Below are positions 19,162 through 26,769 of a DNA stretch of 59,326 nucleotides, piece after piece. The translations under genes were made by a program, and so were the position numbers. The stretch is from contig JAHJYA010000087.1 in NCBI GenBank assembly GCA_018826895.1, positions 1 to 59,326 of the forward strand, written 5' to 3'. Below the pieces are notes generated by a model. It made no database searches. It worked only from the letters and a program-made list of their open reading frames with translations, and was not told where the DNA came from. Source of the stretch: Gammaproteobacteria bacterium. Lineage in GTDB: Bacteria > Pseudomonadota > Gammaproteobacteria > Pseudomonadales > Pseudomonadaceae. Position 1 is the stretch's first letter, and every line of letters begins with the position of its first letter.

Positions 19162-20004
19162 ATGATCAAGAAGTGTTTGTTTCCCGCCGCCGGTTACGGC
19201 ACCCGCTTTCTGCCGGCCACCAAGGCAATGCCCAAAGAGATGCTGCCGGTGGTTAATACACCGCTGATCCAGTACGGCGTCGAAGAGGCGCTGGACGCCG
19301 GGCTGACCGAAATTGCCATGGTGACGGGCCGCGGCAAGCGCTCGCTGGAAGACCACTTTGACATCAGTTATGAGCTCGAACACCAGATTCGCGACACCGA
19401 CAAAGAGAAATACCTGGTCGGCATCCGTCGCCTGATCGACGAGTGCACCTTCTCGTACACCCGCCAAGTGGAAATGAAAGGTCTGGGCCATGCGATTCTC
19501 TGTGGCCGCCCGCTGATCGGCGACGAACCCTTCGCCGTGGTTTTGGCCGATGACCTGTGCCTTAACATCGACGGTGACGGTGTGCTGAGCCAGATGGTCA
19601 AGCTCTACAACCAGTTCCGCTGCTCGATCGTCGCGGTTCAGGACGTGCCGATGAACGAAATCCACAAATACGGTGTGATCGCCGGCGAGATGATCCGCGA
19701 TGACATCTACCGCGTCAGCCATATGGTCGAAAAGCCGAAGGCTGAAGATGCACCGTCGAATCTGGCGATCATCGGTCGTTACATCCTCACCCCGGATATC
19801 TTCGACCTGATCGAGAAGACCGAGCCGGGCAAGGGTGGCGAGATTCAGATCACCGACGCCCTGATGAAGCAGGCCCAGGACGGGTGTGTGCTGGCCTATA
19901 AATTCAAAGGCCAGCGCTTCGACTGCGGCGGCGCGGAAGGCTATATCGACGCGACCAACTTCTGCTTCGAGAATCTCTACAAGCGCGGCAAGCTCGGCGA
20001 ATAA
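19162..20004 (+). CDS. galU: UTP-glucose-1-phosphate uridylyltransferase GalU
   Basis: A 280-residue nucleotidyltransferase making UDP-glucose for exopolysaccharide, LPS and glucoside synthesis. It begins IKKCLFPAAGYGTRFLPATKAMPKEMLPV, the nucleotide-binding G-x-G-T-R-x-LP-x-TK segment with the catalytic Arg and Lys. VEKPKAEDAPSNLAI and GEIQITDALM follow, as in other GalU proteins. Length matches pseudomonad GalU. The ATG at 19162 is chosen over 19144 because MIKKCLFPAAG is the standard N-terminus. It is monocistronic, with a strong terminator directly downstream. Confidence 0.96.
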   Translation: MIKKCLFPAAGYGTRFLPATKAMPKEMLPVVNTPLIQYGVEEALDAGLTEIAMVTGRGKRSLEDHFDISYELEHQIRDTDKEKYLVGIRRLIDECTFSYTRQVEMKGLGHAILCGRPLIGDEPFAVVLADDLCLNIDGDGVLSQMVKLYNQFRCSIVAVQDVPMNEIHKYGVIAGEMIRDDIYRVSHMVEKPKAEDAPSNLAIIGRYILTPDIFDLIEKTEPGKGGEIQITDALMKQAQDGCVLAYKFKGQRFDCGGAEGYIDATNFCFENLYKRGKLGE

Positions 20005-20023
20005 CTACCGGCTTTAGCAGTAC

Positions 20024-20070
20024 ACAACAAAGAGCCTGCCCCGTGAATGCGGCGCAGGCTTTTTTGTTGT
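20024..20070 (+). terminator. Rho-independent terminator after galU
   Basis: Stem AGCCTGC / GCAGGCT with an interior loop, followed by TTTTTT. The outer arms ACAACAAA and TTTGTTGT extend the pairing. It starts 20 bases after the galU stop. Confidence 0.88.
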
Positions 20071-20167
20071 GTGCTGCGTAACTGACCCCGCCCACTATCA
20101 ATAATTCATCCGCAAACATAATGTAAATATGTATAGTGTTGGCCTGAGCGACCGTCACAGGACCACC

Positions 20168-20470
20168 ATGGACATCCAGACATTACGCGCCAATGCCGAC
20201 GCTGCCGGGCAACTGCTCAAGGCCCTGGGCAACCCGGATCGCCTGCTGCTGCTTTGCCAACTGAGCCAGGGCGAGCGCAGCGTCGGCGAACTGGAACAGC
20301 TCCTTGGCATCCAGCAACCCACCTTGTCCCAGCAATTGGGCGTGCTGCGCCGCGAAGGGCTGGTCGCCACCCGCCGTGAGGGCAAGCAGATCGTCTACCG
20401 CATAGACAGCCCGGAAGCGCTCGCGGTGATCAACACGCTCTACGAACTGTTCTGCGCGAAATCATCATGA
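20168..20470 (+). CDS. ArsR-family regulator, BigR/SqrR-like persulfide sensor
   Basis: A 100-residue winged-helix repressor of the ArsR family, with the recognition region VGELEQLLGIQQPTLSQQL and the wing RREGKQIVYRI. There is no metal-type CxC in the recognition helix. The only two cysteines are C30 (RLLLLCQL) and C96 (YELFCAKSS), the positions used by BigR, YgaV and SqrR to sense sulfide or persulfides by disulfide or polysulfide formation. It is followed with overlap by two YeeE/YedE transporter halves, the usual BigR neighbourhood. I start at the ATG at 20168. The A/T-rich stretch with partial dyad symmetry at about 20115-20141 is the likely promoter-operator. Confidence 0.85.
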   Translation: MDIQTLRANADAAGQLLKALGNPDRLLLLCQLSQGERSVGELEQLLGIQQPTLSQQLGVLRREGLVATRREGKQIVYRIDSPEALAVINTLYELFCAKSS

Positions 20471-20904
20471 TCAGCATCGACTGGGTTCACTTCACTCCGT
20501 ACTCGGCCTTGCTCGGCGGCGCCCTGATCGGCCTGGGGGCGAGCCTGTTCGCCGTACTCAATGGCCGCATCGCTGGCATCAGCGGCTTGCTAGGCAGCCT
20601 GTTACAGCGGGGCGGGGAAGGGCGTGCGGAAAAGATGTTATTCCTCGCGGGCTTACTGGTAGCGCCGCTGCTCTGGTGGCTGCTAAGCGAGCCACCCGCG
20701 GTGCAGTTCGACACCGGCTGGCTGGGGCTGCTGATTGCCGGCGCACTGGTAGGCATCGGCAGCCGCTATGGTGCCGGCTGCACCAGCGGGCATGGCGTTT
20801 GCGGCTTATCACGGCTCTCACCACGCTCGGCGGTTGCAACCCTGAGCTTTATGGCCAGCGGCTTTGCCATGGTCTACCTCATTCGCCACGTACTGGGGGC
20901 TTGA
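20467..20904 (+). CDS. YeeE/YedE (PmpA-like) sulfur transporter half
   Basis: A 145-residue membrane protein with four hydrophobic segments. It carries the signature YGAGCTSGHGVCGLSRLSPRS, whose two Cys residues belong to the thiosulfate/sulfur-relay path seen in TsuA-type YeeE/YedE proteins. Its start overlaps the BigR-like stop by four bases. PmpA needs a second half, PmpB, which is the next gene. Together they likely move thiosulfate or another sulfur species across the inner membrane under control of the upstream sensor. The substrate is inferred from the family. Confidence 0.86.
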   Translation: MISIDWVHFTPYSALLGGALIGLGASLFAVLNGRIAGISGLLGSLLQRGGEGRAEKMLFLAGLLVAPLLWWLLSEPPAVQFDTGWLGLLIAGALVGIGSRYGAGCTSGHGVCGLSRLSPRSAVATLSFMASGFAMVYLIRHVLGA

Positions 20905-20906
20905 GC

Positions 20907-21323
20907 ATGCGCGCCGTTGCAGCATTTATCGCCGGCCTGGTATTCGGCATCGGCCTGCTAGTGGCCGGTATGGCAAACCCGGCCAAGGTGCTGGCGTTTC
21001 TCGATATCGCCGGTTTGTGGGACCCGTCATTGGCCCTAGTCATGGCCAGCGCCATCGGCGTAGCGCTGCTACCGCTGCAATGGAGCCGCCGGCAGCAGCG
21101 CGCGCTGCTGGGCGGCGTCATGCAGATGCCCACGGCACGCAACTTGGATAAACGCCTGATCTTCGGCAGCCTGACCTTCGGCGCCGGCTGGGGCATTGCC
21201 GGCATTTGCCCAGGGCCGGCACTGGTGCTGTTGCCACTGGGCTACTGGCAGATCAGCCTATTCGTGTTGGCGATGCTGGCGGGAATGGGCGTTTTTACTG
21301 TGCTGGAAAGGCGGCGGGGGTAG
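20907..21323 (+). CDS. YeeE/YedE (PmpB-like) sulfur transporter half
   Basis: A 138-residue membrane protein with about four hydrophobic helices, including AFIAGLVFGIGLLVAGM and GWGIAGICPGPALVLLPL. The GICPGP motif is the PmpB counterpart of the PmpA Cys motif. It starts two bases after the pmpA stop, so the two halves are coupled. The open frame begins earlier inside pmpA, but that portion is a shadow. It should pair with the product of the preceding gene. Confidence 0.86.
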   Translation: MRAVAAFIAGLVFGIGLLVAGMANPAKVLAFLDIAGLWDPSLALVMASAIGVALLPLQWSRRQQRALLGGVMQMPTARNLDKRLIFGSLTFGAGWGIAGICPGPALVLLPLGYWQISLFVLAMLAGMGVFTVLERRRG

Positions 21324-21542
21324 GGGCTAAATCAGGTGAGTTTCGCCGTATCGCGCGGTTTTTCCTTGAAAAAGACCAGGGCTTCTTGTCTGCAGTTGGC
21401 CATCACGCCTGAATACCTCTATTAGCTTGACTAATGAATTGTCAGCGATTTTTTTCTGTAGAGTTTCTAGACTCATTCCGATAGCCGTTCCCCGCGTTTG
21501 CAGGTATTGCACCCAGCGGTTGCCTCTGACAGGAGTTCTTCT

Positions 21543-22016
21543 ATGACACAACTTCAAATCAACGGACAAACCAAGGACGTTGAAGGCTCCGACGACATAC
21601 CCTTGCTGTGGGCATTGCGCGACGAGCTTGGCATGACCGGAACCAAATTCGGCTGCGGCATGGCGATGTGCGGTGCCTGTACTGTGCATATGGATGGCTC
21701 GGCTATTCGTTCGTGCGTCACGCCCATTTCGGCGGTGGTGGGCCGTGCCATCTCCACCATTGAAGGGATGGAAACCGACCGCGTCGGGCAGGTGGTGCAG
21801 CAGGTCTGGATCGAGAACAACGTTGCTCAATGCGGTTATTGCCAGGCGGGGCAGATTATGACGGCGGTGAGCCTGCTCAAGACCACACCCAAACCCAGCG
21901 AAGAGCAAATTGATCAAGCCATGAGCGGCAATATCTGCCGCTGCGGCACCTATCCGCGTATCCGCGCTGCCATCCAGCAGGCTGCCGGCCAACTGGCACA
22001 GGGAGGCCAGCTATGA
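21543..22016 (+). CDS. iorA: [2Fe-2S] small subunit of molybdenum hydroxylase (IorA-like)
   Basis: A 157-residue iron-sulfur subunit of the xanthine-oxidase family. The plant-type ferredoxin cluster is FGCGMAMCGACTV plus a later C (IRSC). The second cluster, next to the molybdenum site, is QCGYCQAGQ ... CRCGTYPRI. All eight Cys are visible. It is followed with a 4-base overlap by the large subunit. No FAD subunit is encoded, so this is the two-subunit isoquinoline-1-oxidoreductase-type architecture that usually donates electrons to a cytochrome. No cytochrome gene was found nearby. The physiological substrate (N-heterocycle or aldehyde) cannot be read from the sequence. Confidence 0.88.
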   Translation: MTQLQINGQTKDVEGSDDIPLLWALRDELGMTGTKFGCGMAMCGACTVHMDGSAIRSCVTPISAVVGRAISTIEGMETDRVGQVVQQVWIENNVAQCGYCQAGQIMTAVSLLKTTPKPSEEQIDQAMSGNICRCGTYPRIRAAIQQAAGQLAQGGQL

Positions 22017-24301
22017 CCATTACCTCGGGACTCTCTCGGCGCGTCTTTCTGCAAGGCAGCCTCGCTGCGTTAACCCTGGCCGTGACGGCCAAGGGGCTAG
22101 TTACGGCCGCCTGGGCCGACGACGCCGCTCAGAAGTACGGTGCCGATAGCATGCCCGGCGGCACGGTGGACGATCCGCTGGTCTTCGTCTCCATCGCTGA
22201 AGACGGCACCGTCACCATTGTTGCTCACCGTGCCGAGATGGGCACGGGCGTACGCACCAGCCTGCCGATGGTGGTAGCCGATGAAATGGAAGCACGCTGG
22301 GAGCAGGTCAAGGTCGTCCAGGCCGATGCTAACGAAACGCGCTACGGCAACCAGAACGTGGATGGTTCGCGCAGCGTACGTCACTTCTTGATGCCCATGC
22401 GGCGTGTTGGTGCGGCGGCGCGACAGATGCTGGAAGCGGCCGCTGCAGCGCGTTGGTCGGTGCCGGTGTCTGAGGTCAAGGCCGTGCAACACGAGGTAAT
22501 CCACGAACGCACCGGGCGCCGCTTCGGTTACGGTGAGCTGGCCGTTGATGCAGCCAAGCAACCTGTGCCCATGGCAGACGCGCTCAAGCTCAAGGCTCGG
22601 GAAGATTTTCGTTACATCGGCAAGGATCGGGTACGCCTGGTCGACCTGGAAGCCATCGGCAAGGGCCAGGCCACCTATGGCATGGACAAGCGTCTACCCG
22701 GCATGGTCTACGCCGTGGTAGCACGCCCGCCTGTGGTCGGCGGCAAGGTGCGCCGATTCGATGCCAGCAAGGCGCTTGCCGTGCCTGGCGTTATCAAGGT
22801 GATGGAGATACCCGCCATGAGCGGCGCACCTGCCTTCCAGCCACTCGGTGGCATCGCCGTGGTCGCCCGCAACACTTGGGCCGCGCGGCAGGGCCGTAGC
22901 GCGCTGCAGATCGAATGGGACGATGGCGCCAACGCCAGCTATGACTCCAACGCCTATCGCCAGACATTGCAGGCTGCTGCGCGCAAGGCCGGCAAGGTCG
23001 TGCGTAACCAGGGCGATGTCGCGCAGGCCTGGAGCAAGGCGCCCGAGGCCGAACGCCTGGTTGCGGAGTACCACGTGCCACACCTGGCGCATGCCTCGAT
23101 GGAGCCGCCCGTGGCCACCGTGCAGATCAAAGGCGACAAGGTCGAGGTCTGGACCTCGATCCAGAACCCGATTGCGGCGCGCGATGCGGTGGCGGCGCGG
23201 CTGCAGCTCAAGCCGGAGAACGTCAAGGTCAATGTGCTGTTGCTGGGCGGCGGGTTTGGTCGCAAGTCCAAGCCCGACTTCGTGGACGAAGCCGCCATAG
23301 TTGCCCGGGCCATGCCCGAGGCGACGCCAGTCAAACTGGTGTGGACGCGCGAAGACGATATCCAGCACGACTACCTGCATACCGTCTCGGTCGAGCGATT
23401 GGAGGCGGCCATCGATAGCCGGGGCCAGGTCAGTTCCTGGTTGCACCGCAGTGCCGCTCCGACCATTGCCTCGCTGTTCACCGAGGGCGCCATGGGCGAG
23501 CAGCTCTTCGAATCGGCGATGTCGGCGATCAATATGCCTTACCGCATCCCGAATGTGCGCGTGGAAACCGCCGAGGTGCCCGCCCATGCCCGCATCGGCT
23601 GGTTCCGCTCGGTGGCCAACATTCCCCACGCCTTCGCGGCGCAGTGCTTTATCGCCGAACTGGCGCACCGCGCGAGCAAGGATCACCGGCAGTTCGCCCT
23701 TGAGCTGATCGGCCCTGCGCGCCAGATCGACCCCGGTGCGATGGGCGATACCTGGAACTACACCGAGTCGCCCGAACGCTACCCTTACGACACTGGACGC
23801 CTGCGTGGCGTGATTGATGCGGCGTGCAAGGGAGCAGGGTGGGGGCGTACGCTGCCAGAGGGGCATGGTCTGGGGCTGGCGTTCTGCTACAGCTTCCTCA
23901 GCTACACCGCCGCTGTGGTCGAGGTGGCGGTGGACGATCAGGGGGCGGTTCGCGTCCTGAGCGTGGACATGGCGATCGACTGCGGCCCGCAGATCAACCC
24001 CGAACGTATCCGCGCACAGCTCGAAGGCGGCGCCATCATGGGCCTGAGCCTGGCCATGAGCAGCGAGATCACGTTCGCCAATGGGCGGGTGGTTCAGAGC
24101 AATTTCCACGACTACGAAGTGCTGCGCCATAACGCCTCGCCGCGCACAATCCGCACCCACCTGGTCAACGACGACCACAACCTGCCGCCCGGCGGCGTCG
24201 GTGAACCGCCAGTTCCCCCAGTGGCTCCGGCGCTGTGCAACGCCATCTTCGCCGCGACCGGCAAGCGCGTACGCAGCCTGCCGGTGCGCACGGTGGTGTA
24301 A
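22013..24301 (+). CDS. iorB: Tat-exported molybdopterin large subunit (IorB-like)
   Basis: A 762-residue catalytic subunit of the xanthine-dehydrogenase family. The N-terminus LSRRVFLQGSLAALTLA is a twin-arginine signal, so the folded heterodimer is probably exported with the small subunit. Molybdopterin-contact segments include LLGGGFGRKS and GWFRSVANIPHAFA. The C-terminal GGVGEPPVPPVAPAL contains the catalytic Glu of the family. The chain has the order and spacing of isoquinoline 1-oxidoreductase beta subunits. Maturation would need cofactor insertion, for which XdhC, MoaA and MocA homologues lie about 5 kb downstream. The long open frame antisense to this gene is a codon-bias artefact. Confidence 0.88.
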   Translation: MTITSGLSRRVFLQGSLAALTLAVTAKGLVTAAWADDAAQKYGADSMPGGTVDDPLVFVSIAEDGTVTIVAHRAEMGTGVRTSLPMVVADEMEARWEQVKVVQADANETRYGNQNVDGSRSVRHFLMPMRRVGAAARQMLEAAAAARWSVPVSEVKAVQHEVIHERTGRRFGYGELAVDAAKQPVPMADALKLKAREDFRYIGKDRVRLVDLEAIGKGQATYGMDKRLPGMVYAVVARPPVVGGKVRRFDASKALAVPGVIKVMEIPAMSGAPAFQPLGGIAVVARNTWAARQGRSALQIEWDDGANASYDSNAYRQTLQAAARKAGKVVRNQGDVAQAWSKAPEAERLVAEYHVPHLAHASMEPPVATVQIKGDKVEVWTSIQNPIAARDAVAARLQLKPENVKVNVLLLGGGFGRKSKPDFVDEAAIVARAMPEATPVKLVWTREDDIQHDYLHTVSVERLEAAIDSRGQVSSWLHRSAAPTIASLFTEGAMGEQLFESAMSAINMPYRIPNVRVETAEVPAHARIGWFRSVANIPHAFAAQCFIAELAHRASKDHRQFALELIGPARQIDPGAMGDTWNYTESPERYPYDTGRLRGVIDAACKGAGWGRTLPEGHGLGLAFCYSFLSYTAAVVEVAVDDQGAVRVLSVDMAIDCGPQINPERIRAQLEGGAIMGLSLAMSSEITFANGRVVQSNFHDYEVLRHNASPRTIRTHLVNDDHNLPPGGVGEPPVPPVAPALCNAIFAATGKRVRSLPVRTVV

Positions 24302-24325
24302 GCCTGCGCCTGCCAGCCCCGAGGT

Positions 24326-24356
24326 TGCCTGGCTGATCGTATGGGGCAGCCAGGCA
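24326..24356 (+). terminator. Candidate terminator after iorB
   Basis: Perfect 10-bp stem TGCCTGGCTG / CAGCCAGGCA with an 11-nt loop, 25 bases after the iorB stop. A weak T-rich stretch (CTTTTCATTT) follows about 10 bases later. Confidence 0.55.
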
Positions 24357-24781
24357 CAAGCGGGCTTTTCATTTCACATGGCTTAGCGACACCCAGTTCG
24401 CACACTGGGTCGTTGCATGGTTCATCCAGCTGTATCGCTGCAGGCTAACCAATAGCATCAACGCTCACGTCCACTCTCCCGCCAGGGCGCTATCGAGGTA
24501 TGCGGATTGTTCAACCTCCGGCGTCCAGCGTACGAAGAGGCGTCTCTGGCCGGCAGTTGCGATGCGCTTGAATGGGTTGTGAGATCCTGAAGCGGCGGGC
24601 ATGACGGGTGTCATCTGGACGTCTGCCCAGCGAGGATCGTACTTGCGTAAGTGGCCGCCGCGCACACGGACACAGTTAAGAGGGCGTCGCCGACAGGGCC
24701 AGTAGACCCATTAACGGAAAGCGCCCGCTTTATATGCGAGAGGCTTACCGGCCGGCGACGAAGGTGTCACCTGTGCAGTAC
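24357..24781. other. Intergenic stretch with no recognised gene
   Basis: This lies between the converging iorB and hydrolase genes. A 66-codon open frame on the minus strand (24465-24665) has no family motif I recognise and no clear ribosome site. I do not call it a gene. It could be a remnant of an older gene. Confidence 0.4.
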
Positions 24782-25894
24782 TTATTTGAGGTGCTTGCCG
24801 AAGAAGTCGGTCATCTTGTCGAAAGGAATCTTGTCTACCTGATCGTACAAGTCGACGTGATTGGCACCCTTGACGATCACCAGTTCCTTGGGCTGTTCGG
24901 CGGCCGCATAGGCCGTCTCGGCGAAGTAACGCGAGTGAGCGTTTTCACCGTGAATGAACAGGATGGGACGCGGCGAAATCTCCTTGATATAGGTCAGGAT
25001 CGGCATGTTCATGAACGACAGCGGCATGGTGACCGTCCAGGCATTGCCCGAGTTGACCGCGCGCGGGTGGTAGCCGCGCGGCGTCATGTAGTAGTCGGCG
25101 TAGTCGACCAGGAACTGCGGTTCGCCGCCTTTCAGCTTGTTGTAGTCCGGCTGGTAGGCCGGCGTGCCAGTTGCCGCATCGTCCCAGCGCTGCCGGCTCA
25201 GTTGCTCCAGTGTCTGCGCGCGTTGCTCGGCGGTCATGCTGTCGTTGTAGCCCTTGGACATCACACGGGTCATGTCGTACATGGTGCTGGCGACAACGGC
25301 CTTGACGCGCTTGTCCGCCGCCACGGCGTTCAGTGCCATGCCGCCCCAACCGCAGATACCGATGACGCCGATGCGCTCACGATCAACGTAGGGTTGCAGG
25401 CCGATGAAATCCACCGCCGCCATGAAATCCTCGGTATTGATGTCTGGTGAGGCGACGTTACGTGGCTCGCCGCCGCTTTCCCCGGTATAGGAACCGTCGA
25501 AGGCCAGGGTGACGAAGCCACGCTCGGCCATGATCTGCGCGTACAGGCCCGAGGATTGTTCCTTCACTGCACCGAAGGGGCCACCGACGACGATAGCTGC
25601 CAGACGCTGGTTATCCCGGTTCTTGGGCAGATAAAGGTCGGCCGCAAGGGTGATGCCGTAGCGGTTCTTGAAGGTGACCTTCTGGTGATCGATCTTGCCG
25701 CTCTTGGGGAAGACCTTGTCCCATTCCTGCGTCAACTGCAGGCCACCCATCTCGATGGTTGCCGAAGACGTTTGCGCCAGCGCGGCCTGGCCGCCGAAAA
25801 CCAAGGCCAAACCGATAAGGGCCGAGCCGTGAACGACGCTTTTGAGGGCCGTCCGCCGTTTGAAAGTTGTGATGTGTCGGGTAGCTTCGTTCAT
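24782..25894 (-). CDS. Secreted alpha/beta hydrolase with Cys-type nucleophile elbow
   Basis: A 370-residue alpha/beta-hydrolase-fold protein. The first 41 residues look like an export signal (FKRRTALKSVV, hydrophobic core, ALAQ cleavage), possibly Tat because of the RR. The nucleophile elbow reads GVIGICGWGGMAL, with Cys where most esterases have Ser, as in dienelactone-hydrolase-like and YcjY-like proteins. An acid is likely near PILFIHGENAHSR, and the catalytic His is in GANHVDLYD. Substrate unknown. It is transcribed in the same direction as the MFS and cyclophilin-like genes but is separated from them by a repeat-containing gap, so it may have its own promoter. Confidence 0.82.
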   Translation of the reverse strand: MNEATRHITTFKRRTALKSVVHGSALIGLALVFGGQAALAQTSSATIEMGGLQLTQEWDKVFPKSGKIDHQKVTFKNRYGITLAADLYLPKNRDNQRLAAIVVGGPFGAVKEQSSGLYAQIMAERGFVTLAFDGSYTGESGGEPRNVASPDINTEDFMAAVDFIGLQPYVDRERIGVIGICGWGGMALNAVAADKRVKAVVASTMYDMTRVMSKGYNDSMTAEQRAQTLEQLSRQRWDDAATGTPAYQPDYNKLKGGEPQFLVDYADYYMTPRGYHPRAVNSGNAWTVTMPLSFMNMPILTYIKEISPRPILFIHGENAHSRYFAETAYAAAEQPKELVIVKGANHVDLYDQVDKIPFDKMTDFFGKHLK

Positions 25895-26024
25895 GGTGTT
25901 TTCCTTGATGTAGGTGATGGTTGGGGCGCAGCTCGGGTCCGTTCGCTTTCATGATCGAAACTCAGCGGTGCCTTGCTGGATACGCCTGCTGCAAGAGAGC
26001 AAGCGCTAGGGCGATACTTTTAAT

Positions 26025-26166
26025 GGCTATGTCGCAATAGGCTGTTGCATACCTGTAGGAGCGAATTTATTCGCGAAATTCGCGGCACAATCGCGAATAA
26101 AGGCTAGGCGCCCCCTTCGCGCCTACAAGCCGATTTGAGGGTGCAACACGGTTTTGCGACATAGCC
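26025..26166. repeat. REP-like core bracketed by terminal inverted repeats (MITE/BIME-like)
   Basis: The outer ends GGCTATGTCGCAA (26025-26037) and TTGCGACATAGCC (26154-26166) are exact reverse complements. Inside them, after 7 bases on each side, come TTGCA (26045) and TGCAA (26142). The core holds the familiar pseudomonad motif TGTAGGAGCGAA and a converging CGCGCCTACA, with internal TTCGCGAA palindromes. The 142-bp unit has no coding capacity. It explains most of the 312-base gap 25895-26206. It could be a non-autonomous element moved in trans or a compound REP. Confidence 0.7.
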
Positions 26167-26206
26167 TTTTTCATGGGGTGCGCCCCGTGAATTGGGAGTC
26201 CCTGGG

Positions 26207-26746
26207 TTAGTCCCTGGAAAACCTGATCCGCGCGGTGCCGCTCCCGAGAGCCCGCGCCAGGTCAGTGGGGGCGTCCACTTGGCCAAGGGGTGTGTACGTG
26301 TAGACCGAGTCGAACGTCAGGTAGAAAACGACCAAGGTCTGCGACCCGTAAAGCATCAGATCACCGTTGCGGATCGTGCCGGGTCGGATACTGCTGGTCG
26401 GTAGGGCCCTCGGCAGCTTTGCGTGCTTCTCGTTACCGTTGAGATCCGGCATATCGATTGTGAGCGGCAGCATGGCGGCAAAGGCGCGTGCTGCTTCGGT
26501 GTCGGCCAAGGTGATGGCGAAGCGATGTTCGCCGACAGTCATCCACATGCGAGATTCCTCCGGCTGGGCGGTGGCCGCCGCAGCAGTCGTTGAGATGGCA
26601 GTCGGCGCAAGCGACGTGCCCGCCTGGGCAAGGTCAAAGCCGCCGAGGGCGAATAGGCCCGCTAGTAGGCCTAGCACACGTAGTACCCGCTGGCTGGGTG
26701 CGGAACAGTGCTCAATCGAGTCGCTGCGGGAGGTAATAAGGTTCAT
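26207..26746 (-). CDS. Exported cyclophilin-like fold protein
   Basis: A 179-residue protein. The N-terminus has a hydrophobic signal (VLRVLGLLAGLFALGG...AQAG). The rest (about 66-179) matches the short bacterial cyclophilin-like domain: MWMTVGEHRFAITLADTEAARAF, DLNGNEKHAKLP, IRNGDLMLYGSQTLVVFY, YTPLGQVD. These small proteins share the cyclophilin barrel but usually lack the prolyl-isomerase active site, and their function is mostly unknown. The ATG at 26746 is used because the longer frame is antisense to the MFS gene. It lies 23 bases after the MFS stop, so the two are likely co-transcribed. Confidence 0.8.
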   Translation of the reverse strand: MNLITSRSDSIEHCSAPSQRVLRVLGLLAGLFALGGFDLAQAGTSLAPTAISTTAAAATAQPEESRMWMTVGEHRFAITLADTEAARAFAAMLPLTIDMPDLNGNEKHAKLPRALPTSSIRPGTIRNGDLMLYGSQTLVVFYLTFDSVYTYTPLGQVDAPTDLARALGSGTARIRFSRD

Positions 26747-26769
26747 GGGTATAGGTCTCCCCAGGCGGC

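Noticed and set aside
22694..24178. 494-codon open frame antisense to the molybdopterin subunit
   Set aside because: It mirrors the high-GC third-position bias of iorB; no family motif, no ribosome site, His/Gly/Val-rich composition typical of shadows.
24465..24665. 66-codon minus-strand frame between iorB and the hydrolase
   Set aside because: No recognised family, no clear start signal; described only as unexplained intergenic sequence.
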